Shown here one piece after another: positions 25,799 to 34,686 of a DNA stretch of 61,101 nucleotides. How positions within the stretch are numbered: the stretch's first letter is position 1; each line of letters starts with the position of its first letter. The notes beneath the pieces were generated by a model. That model saw nothing but the letters and a program-made list of their open reading frames with translations. It searched no databases and was not told the DNA's origin. The stretch spans positions 1 through 61,101 of the forward strand of contig JAMPIU010000005.1 of NCBI GenBank assembly GCA_023667845.1, written 5' to 3'. The DNA comes from Dehalobacter sp. (GTDB lineage Bacteria; Bacillota; Desulfitobacteriia; Desulfitobacteriales; Syntrophobotulaceae). Position numbers and translations under genes: made by a program.

Positions 25799-27394
25799 AT
25801 GCCTTTTTCAAAAATAACCAGCAAGATTAAGAATAAAGGTCAGAGTTTAAATAAATTTGTAAAACAACACCCTTCCCAAAAGCAAACAAGGTTGCTGACT
25901 TCTTCCATGGAGAAAAATCTGTCATTAATTGCTGAGCTGTTAAAAGCTGATACAGATATGGTAATTGGCCGGGTTAACATAACGGGGAATGAAAAATTAG
26001 GAATTGTCTACATTCGTGGGATGACGGATAAAGATGCACTGAATAAGTACGTTATTGAGCCTTTGATGAATGGCCCAAACAAGTTTGAAAAGCTTAATGA
26101 AACGCCATCAATTAATAGGATAAGATTCATTCAGGGGTTATTGAAGACGGTAGACGTCAAGGAAACAAAACAAATGGAAGCGGTAATTACCGCTGTGTTG
26201 TATGGCAATGTTTGCTTGTTTATTGACGGGACGGATTCAGCTCTGGTTGTGGGTAATATAAAATTTGATAAACGTTCAATTGAAAATCCAGAGACGGATA
26301 CGGTGATACGGGGAAGCCGAGAAGGATTTATTGAAGATATTTCAACCAATGTAAGCATGGTACGACGGAGGCTGTGCAGTCCCACTCTTCGTTTTGAAAC
26401 TTTTTTTTTAGGAAAAATATCGCGCACCGAGATACGTTTGTCATGGATTGAAGGGATAGCGAACCCCAAAATTATTGAGGAAGTCCGTACCCGCATTCAA
26501 AGAATCGATATCGATTATATTTACGGAAGTGGCCTGATTGCCGAATTGATCGAAGATAATCCTTCCTCTCTCTGGCCCCAGGTCCATATGTCCGAACGGC
26601 CTGATGTCGTGGCTGCAAACTTAGCAGAAGGGCGTTTTGCCATTTTCTGCAACGGGTTTCCGTATATCATCATAGCCCCGCTATTATTCTGGCAAAACTT
26701 ACAAACGCCCGATGATTATGCGGATAAACCACTGATAGGAAGCTTTTTTCGTCTGCTTCGGCATATGGCCTTTTACATTTCCCTTATGATGTCCCCAATT
26801 TTTGTAGCCCTTGTTTCCTTTCATCCGACAATTATTCCTCAGCTTCTGGCATTTAAAATAGCTGCCGGACGGGAAGGCGTCCCTGTTCCTAGTATTTTTG
26901 AAGCTTTAATGCTCACGCTGATGATTGATTTGCTGCGGGAAGCCGGAGCACGGTTGCCCAAGCCTATCGGGGTGGCGGTCGCTGTTCTGGGAGCGGTAAT
27001 CATTGGCCAGGCAGCAGTTGCCGCCGGATTCGTCAGCCCGACCGTAATCATCATTGTAGCAATAGCAGCGATAGCAAACTTTAGTATCCCATCTCTAGAA
27101 TTAGCAAATGCCACCAGGATAGCAAACTATTTGCTGATCATACTTGGAGGGATTTTCGGGCTTTTAGGGGTCACGATAGGGATGGCTTGGCTGCTGTGGA
27201 CCGTTATTTCTTTACGATCTTTTGGGATTCCACTTTTTTATCCCCTAGCTCCGGGCGAGAACTATGGACTAAAGGATATTTTTTTCCGCGCGCCCGTCTG
27301 GCAATTGCGTAAGCGTCCCAGTTTACTGGCACAAGATAATATAAAAAAAATGGGAGCAGGTACGGTCAAGCCAAAACCGAAAGATAGAGGATAG
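25799..27394 (+). CDS. gerA: Spore germination protein, GerA family A subunit
   Basis: A 531-residue protein. The N-terminal cytosolic part (about 1-280) holds the GerA signature (LIAELLKADTDMVIGRV; NPETDTVIRGSREGFIEDI; RTEIRLSWIEGIANP). It is followed by the membrane part with about five helices (about 285-480; PTIIPQLLAFKIAAGREGVP). It forms the membrane receptor with GerB and GerC in the spore inner membrane that senses germinants and likely conducts ions. It is the first gene of a three-gene operon, seven bases ahead of gerB. Expression would be forespore-specific; I see no certain sigma-G box. The germinant is unknown. Confidence 0.93.
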   Translation: MPFSKITSKIKNKGQSLNKFVKQHPSQKQTRLLTSSMEKNLSLIAELLKADTDMVIGRVNITGNEKLGIVYIRGMTDKDALNKYVIEPLMNGPNKFEKLNETPSINRIRFIQGLLKTVDVKETKQMEAVITAVLYGNVCLFIDGTDSALVVGNIKFDKRSIENPETDTVIRGSREGFIEDISTNVSMVRRRLCSPTLRFETFFLGKISRTEIRLSWIEGIANPKIIEEVRTRIQRIDIDYIYGSGLIAELIEDNPSSLWPQVHMSERPDVVAANLAEGRFAIFCNGFPYIIIAPLLFWQNLQTPDDYADKPLIGSFFRLLRHMAFYISLMMSPIFVALVSFHPTIIPQLLAFKIAAGREGVPVPSIFEALMLTLMIDLLREAGARLPKPIGVAVAVLGAVIIGQAAVAAGFVSPTVIIIVAIAAIANFSIPSLELANATRIANYLLIILGGIFGLLGVTIGMAWLLWTVISLRSFGIPLFYPLAPGENYGLKDIFFRAPVWQLRKRPSLLAQDNIKKMGAGTVKPKPKDRG

Positions 27395-27401
27395 TATATA
27401 T

Positions 27402-28508
27402 ATGATTGAAAACCAAAAAATTTCTGGGCGACAGTTAGCTGTTTTATTGATATTAAATATAGGCTGCCTTGTAAGTTTCGCATGGAATACGATAATCGGC
27501 GTTTCCGGGCGGGCAGCCGGGGTAGCCGTTTCGGCAGGCATGATAGTGTTATTGCCATTAACACTGTGGTCATTGTGGCTGGGCAATTCACTTCTGGGGC
27601 ACACAATCTTGGAAATCCTGGAGATCAATGCAGGAAAGATCATTGGGAAAATGATTGAAATTGTATACATAATACTCTCTATTGCTGCTTCATCTTTGAT
27701 GCTTCGGAGCTTAAGCGGGTTACTTCAAATATTTATCCTGCCTGATACACCTATTTTAGTTTTAAGCCTGCTGATTCTTGTACTGCCTGTTCTTATGGCG
27801 CGAGACGGAATTGAAGGTCTTGGCCGGATGTCTGAAATAATTTGGCTTGTTGTCATGGTCATATATATTCCCGGGATAGGCTTTGCACTTATTGGGCAAC
27901 TGAATTTGGAGCTTTTTACGCCCATCTTTGATCGGGGCCTAAAAGCATTGGCCGAAGGCACATACCTTAGTGCCGCCTATTTCTCGATTTTTATTTTATT
28001 CCTCTTTGTGATAACCGCTGCGCTTCCCCGTCCCGCCGATCATTACCGCTTCATGTTCAAAGCTTTACTTGTATTCACGCCTTTAATGGCAACAGAAGTA
28101 GTATTACCTGCTATCGGAACTTTTGGCGCTGAACAAGCAGGAAGTCTATCGGAAATAGGTTTAAGTGTAGCCAAGTCTGCTTCTCTTGGACGATTCATTC
28201 AGGGTTTGGATATATTTATTGTAGTTGCATACATTTTAGTCACGATGATGAACATTGGAATGTGTATGTACTGTGGATGGACAGCCTCAATCAGAATTTT
28301 TAATAATTGGAAGCCTAATTTATGGCTGATCGTAAATACTTGTTTGATATTGTTTTTATCTATTAGCATTCATTCATTTAATGAATCCGTATTATTATCG
28401 GAACTTTTAAGCATCTATGGAATTTTCCCGTTTGCTTTCTTTGTTCTCCTGTTGGCAACCGCCAGCCTTTTGCTTAGGGGTAAAAAGCGGGCAGGTGTAA
28501 AGAAATGA
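27402..28508 (+). CDS. gerB: Spore germination protein, GerB family (APC-type) subunit
   Basis: A 368-residue polytopic protein with about ten membrane helices, opening ISGRQLAVLLILNIGC and containing the family patterns GVSGRAAGVAVSAGM and ARDGIEGLGRM. It is the amino-acid/polyamine/cation-type transporter-like subunit that binds germinant in the membrane. The stop overlaps the start of gerC (ATGA). Confidence 0.92.
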   Translation: MIENQKISGRQLAVLLILNIGCLVSFAWNTIIGVSGRAAGVAVSAGMIVLLPLTLWSLWLGNSLLGHTILEILEINAGKIIGKMIEIVYIILSIAASSLMLRSLSGLLQIFILPDTPILVLSLLILVLPVLMARDGIEGLGRMSEIIWLVVMVIYIPGIGFALIGQLNLELFTPIFDRGLKALAEGTYLSAAYFSIFILFLFVITAALPRPADHYRFMFKALLVFTPLMATEVVLPAIGTFGAEQAGSLSEIGLSVAKSASLGRFIQGLDIFIVVAYILVTMMNIGMCMYCGWTASIRIFNNWKPNLWLIVNTCLILFLSISIHSFNESVLLSELLSIYGIFPFAFFVLLLATASLLLRGKKRAGVKK

Positions 28509-29758
28509 GGAAAGTCTTCTTATTACTATTGTCTGTAATCATGCTGATGCTGTCAGGATGCGGGGGAGCCAAAGAATTGGAGGAATATAGTTTTATCACC
28601 TCCGTGGGCATTGACAGTGGGCCCGGTGACGGTGAAATGACGCTGACGGTCGAGAGTGCCATCCCTCAATCCCGGTCTGCAGGCGGAAATAGTGGGAAGG
28701 CAGACGGGAGTGAGAGCCAAATAGGAAGCGGCGTCATTTATCAGGCCAGCGAAGTAACCTTGTCGGCAGCGCTAAGCCGGCTGCAGGAGATAACGGAGCA
28801 TGAGATTTTTCTTGGGTATGTGGGATCGGTCGTTATCGGTGAAGAAGCCGCCAGGAAGGATATGGACCGGATACTGGATTTTTTGAAGGGTAACCTGGAA
28901 TTACGGCGTTCTGCTTATATATTCATCAGCAAAGATCGTGCAGAGAATGTTTTATCCATCATTGTACCTCGGAAATCTTTAATTGGAGTAACAATCAGTT
29001 CAATGGCAAGAGATACTGAAGAAACGGGATTTTCCTTTGCCACAAGAATTGGAGACAGCCTTTTCTTACCCCTGTTCAGCACCGGAGTCCAGCCGCTTAT
29101 TGCTGCTGTTAAAGCTTCGGATTTACCGGAACAGGCGGCTGGTTCGCCGGAAAAGACTGGAACACAGGGAGTTGTGAAGCAAAAACCCGGTTATTTAAGT
29201 CTCCCTGGAATGGCTGTCTTTAATGGGACAACGCTTGTAGGCTGGCTGAATGAAAAAGAAAGCAGGGGCTGGGGATGGATCCGTGGGAAAGTAAAGCGTG
29301 GTTATATTGTAAGAATCACTCCCCGCAGCGATACAGGTAAGTTAAGTCCGGTTACTTTTCATCTCTTGGACGGAAAATCATCAATTAAATATACGATTGA
29401 TAATAATACAGTGTCAGCGCATATCGACATTAAAGTTAAGGGCGAAGTCAGAGAATGGGCCGAGAGTATAAATGTAATTGACACGGATATCATCCGCAGC
29501 TTGGAGAAGGACCTGGCAGTTGAGATAAAATCCGAGGTCCAGGCGGCTCTGGAGAAGGGGCAGCGAGAATTGAAATCCGATATTTTCGGTTTCGGTTTCG
29601 AACTGTTTAGGCAAAACTACCGTGCGTATAACCAAAATTTCCGTGATAAATGGCCTGTATTCTTTCCTGATATGCCTATTGACGTGAAGGTAGAAGCGAG
29701 TATTCAAAACACAGGCACGTTCATGCGGGCCTTAGAAATTAGAACTATACGCAAATAA
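28505..29758 (+). CDS. gerC: Spore germination lipoprotein, GerC family subunit
   Basis: A 417-residue lipoprotein. The signal peptide MRKVFLLLLSVIMLMLSGC ends in a lipobox with the lipidated cysteine at residue 19. EYSFITSVGID is the family opening of domain 1. A Ser/Gly-rich stretch (about 55-80) and a Pro/Gly-rich insert (about 205-222) are loops. The C-terminal GerC domain includes NFRDKWPVFFPDMPIDVKVE. It completes the GerABC receptor, facing the cortex. The gene overlaps gerB by four bases. Confidence 0.93.
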   Translation: MRKVFLLLLSVIMLMLSGCGGAKELEEYSFITSVGIDSGPGDGEMTLTVESAIPQSRSAGGNSGKADGSESQIGSGVIYQASEVTLSAALSRLQEITEHEIFLGYVGSVVIGEEAARKDMDRILDFLKGNLELRRSAYIFISKDRAENVLSIIVPRKSLIGVTISSMARDTEETGFSFATRIGDSLFLPLFSTGVQPLIAAVKASDLPEQAAGSPEKTGTQGVVKQKPGYLSLPGMAVFNGTTLVGWLNEKESRGWGWIRGKVKRGYIVRITPRSDTGKLSPVTFHLLDGKSSIKYTIDNNTVSAHIDIKVKGEVREWAESINVIDTDIIRSLEKDLAVEIKSEVQAALEKGQRELKSDIFGFGFELFRQNYRAYNQNFRDKWPVFFPDMPIDVKVEASIQNTGTFMRALEIRTIRK

Positions 29759-29759
29759 T

Positions 29760-29838
29760 ACTCAAATGTATTCTTACTCTTTTTCATTGCCTCTAATATT
29801 TCTATTTTTTGGGCTTCGCTAAATTGATATTTCGGCAT
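29760..29838 (-). pseudogene. Transposase N-terminal remnant
   Basis: The minus-strand ATG at 29838 follows GAAAGGTGCTGATATT. It encodes MPKYQFSEAQKIEILEAMKK, then KSKNTFE, the opening helix of a transposase-like HTH (pattern M.KY.F.E.QK.EI). The frame then runs into the end of gerC and stops. Only the first third of an HTH remains. Confidence 0.5.
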
Positions 29839-29963
29839 AATATCAGCACCTTTCTTACTAATATTTTACCATTGATATCTAAATATTTTTCATATACTAT
29901 ACGCAGATTAGTATTATTTACATCTTGTGGCAGACATCAAAATCTATAGAAAGAGGCGATCAT

Positions 29964-30503
29964 ATGTGTATTGGAACAAAAAAGGCACTGACCGATGCGT
30001 TTTTGGAACTATGTGAAACTATGTCTATTACGAAGATCACCGTACAGGACATCGTCGATCACTGTGGTGCCAGCAGGCAGACATTTTACAATCATTTCCA
30101 TGATAAGTTTGAGCTGATAGAGTGGGTCTATCTCCGCAATTTTGACGATCCCCTCATGGAGTTCCAGGACTATGACCGGTGGGCGAGAAAATCAAGTAGG
30201 CTTATAAGTAAAAACAGGCATTTTTATCTCCAGGCTTACAAAACGACAGACTTCATGGAATGGCTTGAAAAATGGATTTATGAAAATATGCGTAACTTTA
30301 TAAGCGTCAAATTCGGCCCCCAGGAATTGACAGCGAATGTCTTGTATACTCTGGAATCGTATGTACGCGGAGCCTTTCGGATCTTTCAAAAACAGCTGTT
30401 GTCCAGCGCATACGCACCCATTGAAGAAAGTACTGTTAGAGACTTAAAAAATATGCCCGCCATACTGCGGAAATATTTTCCTTCCAGTGGGAACCCGACC
30501 TGA
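29964..30503 (+). CDS. TetR-family transcriptional regulator
   Basis: A 179-residue protein from ATG 29964 (MCIGTKKALTDAFLELCE), behind AGAAAGAGGCG. The N-terminal HTH (about residues 6-50) reads ITKITVQDIVDHCGASRQTF then YNHFHDKFELI, the TetR recognition helix. The C-terminal helical part resembles the TetR_C_7 / DhaS-like group with a YLRNF...FMEWLEKWIYENM pattern. It sits at the left edge of the accessory island, ahead of the MFS/OYE genes, and is a candidate regulator of them. The operator is unknown. Confidence 0.85.
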   Translation: MCIGTKKALTDAFLELCETMSITKITVQDIVDHCGASRQTFYNHFHDKFELIEWVYLRNFDDPLMEFQDYDRWARKSSRLISKNRHFYLQAYKTTDFMEWLEKWIYENMRNFISVKFGPQELTANVLYTLESYVRGAFRIFQKQLLSSAYAPIEESTVRDLKNMPAILRKYFPSSGNPT

Positions 30504-30589
30504 TCTGCACAAATGCAAAATGGGTAAACTGATCCCTGTGTCAAGGACAATTAAAAAAAGGGCTTGATTTCTCTTTTGTATATGAGGAA

Positions 30590-30819
30590 TTGAAAGTTAA
30601 CTATTGTCTAGATAAGGCAGAAATGCGATCGATCCAATTCGGATGTTCAAATACTTACTCATGGGCTGATGATATTGTAATTCTGGTGAATCCTCACTCA
30701 TCAAAGGAATGGATAGTAAATCGTGCGCATCAAAGGTTGACGGAAGGGCTAAACCGACTACAGGTAGCACAAAATACGGAAAAGACCAAGACAGTCTGCA
30801 AAGCCTTCTCACTGATAGC
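30590..30819 (+). pseudogene. Group II intron-type reverse transcriptase fragment
   Basis: The readable stretch contains TYSWADDIVILVNPHSSKEW and LTEGLNRLQVAQNTEKTKTV. These are the RT catalytic box (YADD changed to WADD) and the following L..N..KTK motif of group II intron-encoded reverse transcriptases. The upstream fingers and downstream maturase domains are missing, and the frame passes into the repeat shared with 23.8 kb. It is a dead relic. Confidence 0.65.
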
Positions 30820-30852
30820 TTTCATGATGTTTATCAATATACGGATATATTA

Positions 30853-30896
30853 AAACGCTGGTAGTTGTATCGAAGTGATAAGACTGCCAGCGTTTA
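30853..30896 (-). terminator. Rho-independent terminator of the 31012-32196 MFS gene
   Basis: Read on the minus strand: a 12-bp stem (one G-U pair) with arms at 30885-30896 and 30853-30864, followed by a TTTTAAT tail. It lies about 115 bases beyond the MFS stop. A decayed copy exists at 23883-23927. Confidence 0.65.
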
Positions 30897-31011
30897 TTGC
30901 ATAGTTCCTCTGTGAAACTCATTCAAGCAATTCCACGGATTTTAATAGGACCTTTTTCAAAACTAATTCTTGACATAGGGAACACTTTAACTGCCGTAGA
31001 ATAGTAAATTA

Positions 31012-32196
31012 TTATTTCTCGAACTTGATCATGGGCTTAAAGACAAAGAATATGCCACAAATGACCATAAAGATTGCGTAGAGCAGGATAGGGAAGCGCA
31101 GGTCGCCGACTTTGCCGAAAACGGTGCAAAGAGCAATGCCAAAGTAATTCGCGAAGAACATGGCCAAATTGTTACCTAAGACCATAAAACCGTTGGCCTG
31201 TGGTATCTTGCTGGCAGGCGCCGTTATGCTGACCCCCAGGTACATATAGGACATGATCGCGGCCCAGCCAAGTCCCGCAATAAAAGACGCGGCTTCCATC
31301 ATTAACACGGTCTTAGAGAAGAAGAATAAAAACAAACCTGCAGAATTAACCAATGCCGATAAAGGAAAAGTCATTCTTTTAGCATTCTTCATAAGAAAGC
31401 TAAAGACAAAACCGCCGATAAAGCCGCCGGCGTTCCACATGGAGAATATTGTCCCGACCTGCACGGCGGTGCCAATACCCTCGTTGGCGACGATGGATGA
31501 AAGATTAAGGAAGTAGGGATAGCAAAACGCCATCATAATTGAAAAGGCGATAATGAAGAACCAGGTTAAACCGGGAATCTTTCTTTGGACGTCGACTCCT
31601 TTCGCTTCCCTTTCGGCAGGAGTGTCTTTGAGCTCTGGCTCAGGCATGATCAGGCCAAAGATGAAGGGAATTATGGCGATCAGATGGACCAGCCACAAAT
31701 ATTTAATACCTATGGTAACCAACAGGCCACCAATCAGCGAGAAAAGCATAGCGCCTAAATTTAGGAAGGCGTTGCCCCCGCCAATGATTCTGCCTCTCAC
31801 GGTTTCATCTTTAAAGTATGCGGAGGCCAGAGATACGCCCATGGGAACACTTAGGCCGAAGCCAAGTCCCACCACCATGCGGCAAATCAAAATAGCCCAA
31901 AAGTTCGTAAGGAAGAACGGAATAAGGCCCCCGAGAAGAAATAAAACAAGGCCGATCAGATTCGTGACCTTAAAGCCAAGCTTTTTTACGATCGTCCCGA
32001 ATAACATATTGGTGGGAAGACAGGTCAGGCTGACTATGGTGGAGAGCAGTACGACGGTGGTGAAGGGATATTGCGGATACTGTGTCGAAAGCTTGGCTAT
32101 GCCTACGGTAACGCCGTTCGGGGCTCCCGCGACAAGATAAACTACCAATACAGCCATAGTAAGGAATAACGAGTTTCTTTTTACTGATGAGTCCAT
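31012..32196 (-). CDS. MFS transporter
   Basis: A 394-residue, 12-helix major-facilitator protein. ATG 32196 follows AAAAGGAGATTTATAA. The N-terminal half has the A-motif-like NMLFGTIVKKLGFKVTN (loop 2-3), and MPEPELKDTPAEREAKGVDV (about 197-216) is the central cytoplasmic loop. The KFEK tail is basic. It is clearly paralogous to the 390-residue carrier encoded upstream at 32490-33662 and shares the STQYPQYPFTTVVLLSTIVS region. It is likely an importer or exporter of the organic acid used by the nearby flavoenzymes; the substrate is unknown. A broken copy is at 24.0-24.4 kb. Confidence 0.92.
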   Translation of the reverse strand: MDSSVKRNSLFLTMAVLVVYLVAGAPNGVTVGIAKLSTQYPQYPFTTVVLLSTIVSLTCLPTNMLFGTIVKKLGFKVTNLIGLVLFLLGGLIPFFLTNFWAILICRMVVGLGFGLSVPMGVSLASAYFKDETVRGRIIGGGNAFLNLGAMLFSLIGGLLVTIGIKYLWLVHLIAIIPFIFGLIMPEPELKDTPAEREAKGVDVQRKIPGLTWFFIIAFSIMMAFCYPYFLNLSSIVANEGIGTAVQVGTIFSMWNAGGFIGGFVFSFLMKNAKRMTFPLSALVNSAGLFLFFFSKTVLMMEAASFIAGLGWAAIMSYMYLGVSITAPASKIPQANGFMVLGNNLAMFFANYFGIALCTVFGKVGDLRFPILLYAIFMVICGIFFVFKPMIKFEK

Positions 32197-32390
32197 TTAT
32201 AAATCTCCTTTTCCGTATTTAACTATTTATATAAGGGTATTAGGGTGAGGCATTCAGCAAGCTGCCAAAAAAACTTACTACTATTCTCCACCATTCGTTT
32301 TCCTCCAGCATGGGCTCCGCCCTGATCGGTACAAATGTGAGAGGAGTAATCTGATTTCTGTAGTTTAAATAATATTGAAAAAAATAATTT

Positions 32391-32433
32391 AACGCCCAAA
32401 AACTACTGTTACCATGGTTCTTGGGCGTTTTTC
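32391..32433. terminator. Bidirectional intrinsic terminator between the two MFS genes
   Basis: AACGCCCAA (32391-32399) and TTGGGCGTT (32421-32429) form a perfect 9-bp stem with a 21-base loop. A T-run follows on the plus strand, and AAATTATTTTTTT follows on the minus strand. It lies about 60 bases past the stop of the 32490-33662 gene and gives that gene its own transcript end. Further left (32329-32370) is a 40-base imperfect match to 30499-30540. Confidence 0.7.
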
Positions 32434-32489
32434 CATAATTAATAGCGCCAGGATTTTTTAAATTCTTGGTTCAACCCCATGTGGCGGGT

Positions 32490-33662
32490 TTATTTGGATT
32501 CCACCAGCTTAAGAGGATTGACCAAGAGGACTATTGCCAGTACCGCAACGACGACCACGCATACTACGATAGGAAAACGTATATTACCAGACTGGCCAAA
32601 GAACGTGGAAATAGCAGTACTGCAGTAGGGTGCAACGAACTGACCCAGACCACTGCCAGCAACAATCAGTCCCATGGCCGTAGCGGTTTTGCTTGGCGGC
32701 GCTGAGATAGCGATACCTGTGTACATATAAGCCACCATGAGAACCCAGCCGATACCGGCGATCACAGTCATAATATCAAGCATCAAAATACTTTTGGCGT
32801 ATGCAAAAAGGAACATTGAAGGGCAAAAGATTATTGCCGCGACACAGATGAGCCTATTAGGAACTGCCTTGAAAAGAAAACCGAAAATTAAGCCGGCAAG
32901 AACCGCGCCGACAGTAAACAAAGAGCCCATCAGACCGGAATCAACCGGAGTGCCGCCTACGGCGATAACAACGGAAGACATATTGAGAAAGTAAGGATAC
33001 ATGAATATCATCAAAACCGTATAGCAGATAATAAAAAACCAGGACTTACCTATTTTCTCATTTGATTTTTCCGCAACGGCGGATTCAGTTTTTTCAGTCT
33101 TCGGTTCGGGCATAACCAGCGCAAAAATGAAAGGAATCACCATAATAAGGTTAACCAGCCAAACATACTTAATACCAATGGCGACCAAAACGCCGGCGAT
33201 CATGGCAAAAGCTATGCCGCTGGCAGCCATGACAGTGTTGCCCCAGCCAATGACTCTAGCCTTTTGAACATCGTCCCGAAAATATGCGCTTGTCAGCGCG
33301 GCCCCCATCGGGAAGACCATGCCATAGCCGAGAGCCAGCAACACACGAAACGCCAGGATAACAGGGAAACTCGTAAGGAAGAAGGGAGCGAGGCCGCCCA
33401 CCAGAACCAAGATAATACCGATTAAACTGGTGACCTTAAAGCCCAGCTTATTTACAATCGCTCCAAACAGCAGATTCGTTGGAATGGAGCACAGACTGAC
33501 AAGCGTGGATACCAGCATGATTGTGTTTACGCTGTACTGAGGATATTCCGCCATTAGATACCCAAGAGCCGGATTGATGCCGTTCAGGAAACCCTGGATA
33601 GTGAAAGCGGACAGTGCAATTACGGCCAGGAACATGAAACTATTTTGTTTTGAGTTTTCCAT
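32490..33662 (-). CDS. MFS transporter, paralogue
   Basis: A 390-residue, 12-helix major-facilitator protein; ATG 33662 follows AAAAGGAGAATAAAA. Motif A-like NLLFGAIVNKLGFKVTS, central loop MPEPKTEKTESAVAEKSNEK (residues about 199-218). It shares length, loop pattern and the AEYPQYSVNTIMLVSTLVS segment with the downstream MFS protein, so the pair arose by duplication. It is divergent to the OYE gene at 34687 across a 1-kb regulatory region, which suggests shared control and a substrate linked to that enzyme. Confidence 0.92.
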   Translation of the reverse strand: MENSKQNSFMFLAVIALSAFTIQGFLNGINPALGYLMAEYPQYSVNTIMLVSTLVSLCSIPTNLLFGAIVNKLGFKVTSLIGIILVLVGGLAPFFLTSFPVILAFRVLLALGYGMVFPMGAALTSAYFRDDVQKARVIGWGNTVMAASGIAFAMIAGVLVAIGIKYVWLVNLIMVIPFIFALVMPEPKTEKTESAVAEKSNEKIGKSWFFIICYTVLMIFMYPYFLNMSSVVIAVGGTPVDSGLMGSLFTVGAVLAGLIFGFLFKAVPNRLICVAAIIFCPSMFLFAYAKSILMLDIMTVIAGIGWVLMVAYMYTGIAISAPPSKTATAMGLIVAGSGLGQFVAPYCSTAISTFFGQSGNIRFPIVVCVVVVAVLAIVLLVNPLKLVESK

Positions 33663-34686
33663 TTTTATTCTCCTTTTTTCGGACTTGATTTACTTCGTCT
33701 TGATGCACGGAGCTGCCGCAGTATAATCAGATCCCGAAGCTCCGCGGAAGGGATGGGAGAGAACATCTCCGCGTGGTTGGAAAACACTTTGCGGCAATTA
33801 ATTATGTTTTAATGTAATACTGCTGAATAATTCTGAATTGCTTGTAAACACAAGACTACGGACGCCCCTCTTCAGCGGCCGCCAAGACGCTCACGTTGAC
33901 GCAGTCGGTTACATCGACGAAGAGAATAACTTCATATAACCTCCTTTCTTTTTTTTGCGCACGTGATATTTGCCTCAACTTCATCTTACTGAATAAATGA
34001 TAAAAGACAATTTACAGAATAAAATATTTGCCTAGCTATTATACAATTTAAAAATAATGTATAGAATTAGATAATTGTGAATAATGTAAATTGCGAATAA
34101 TATAAATAATATAGATGATAAGTAAAAAATAATGTAAAAAATGTAGACAATAAAATCAAAGAGTGAAATTCAGCTCAGAAAAATCGACAGAAGAAGCGCT
34201 GATGTTAGTTCAGTTTTTCTATGTATTTTACAGGTGAAGTCCACAGGTGAAGTCCTTTTCCTGCGCAAATGCGGTTTCGACCGGAAAATAACTAACCTAA
34301 AGTTTAAACTAAAGTAATTTTACATTTAAAAAAAGATGTAAAATTATTTGATTATAATCCAAAAATGTAAATTGCGCCTCAATTTTTTTCTATATAAAAT
34401 CAGACTGTAGACAAGTTCGCAATTTATCTGCCGGTTTCTAACGGTACAGGGGTGTTTGGGGTTAAGTGTTTCGCCAGATTCGAGACGTATAACTGTAGTG
34501 CCTAAATCAATTTTTGCGCGAACTTATTTTTATCAAGTTCCAATTGCACAAATATCGCTTGTTTTAACTATGTGAAGTTGGGAACTTATAGGGGCGAGCA
34601 TAATTTACCAACACTTAAACCGGTTGATTTGACTGGATGATGAAGACTTCTGAAAATCTACAAAATAGTAACAGGAGGTATAAAAC
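33663..34686. other. 1-kb divergent regulatory region (MFS / OYE)
   Basis: No intact gene. On the minus strand a strong ribosome site and ATG near 33930 open only eight codons (MKLFSSSM). A +1-shifted frame continues EVILFVDVTDCVNVSVLAAA before a stop, so this may be a decayed short gene. A direct repeat CAGGTGAAGTCC occurs twice at 34231-34254. The stretch 34020-34160 is very AT-rich with repeated AATAATGTA. The likely OYE control site is listed separately. Confidence 0.5.
34371..34398 (+). promoter_or_regulatory. Candidate operator and -10 for the OYE gene
   Basis: ATTGCGCCTCAAT (imperfect palindrome, 34371-34383) lies about ten bases upstream of a TATAAA (34393-34398). The decayed copy at 24470-24497 has the better palindrome ATTGCACCGCAAT and the same TATAAA, so the arrangement was preserved through the duplication. 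Related ATTGC elements recur at 34090, 34544 and 38960-38986. The factor is unknown; the TetR protein at 29964 is one candidate. Confidence 0.4.
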
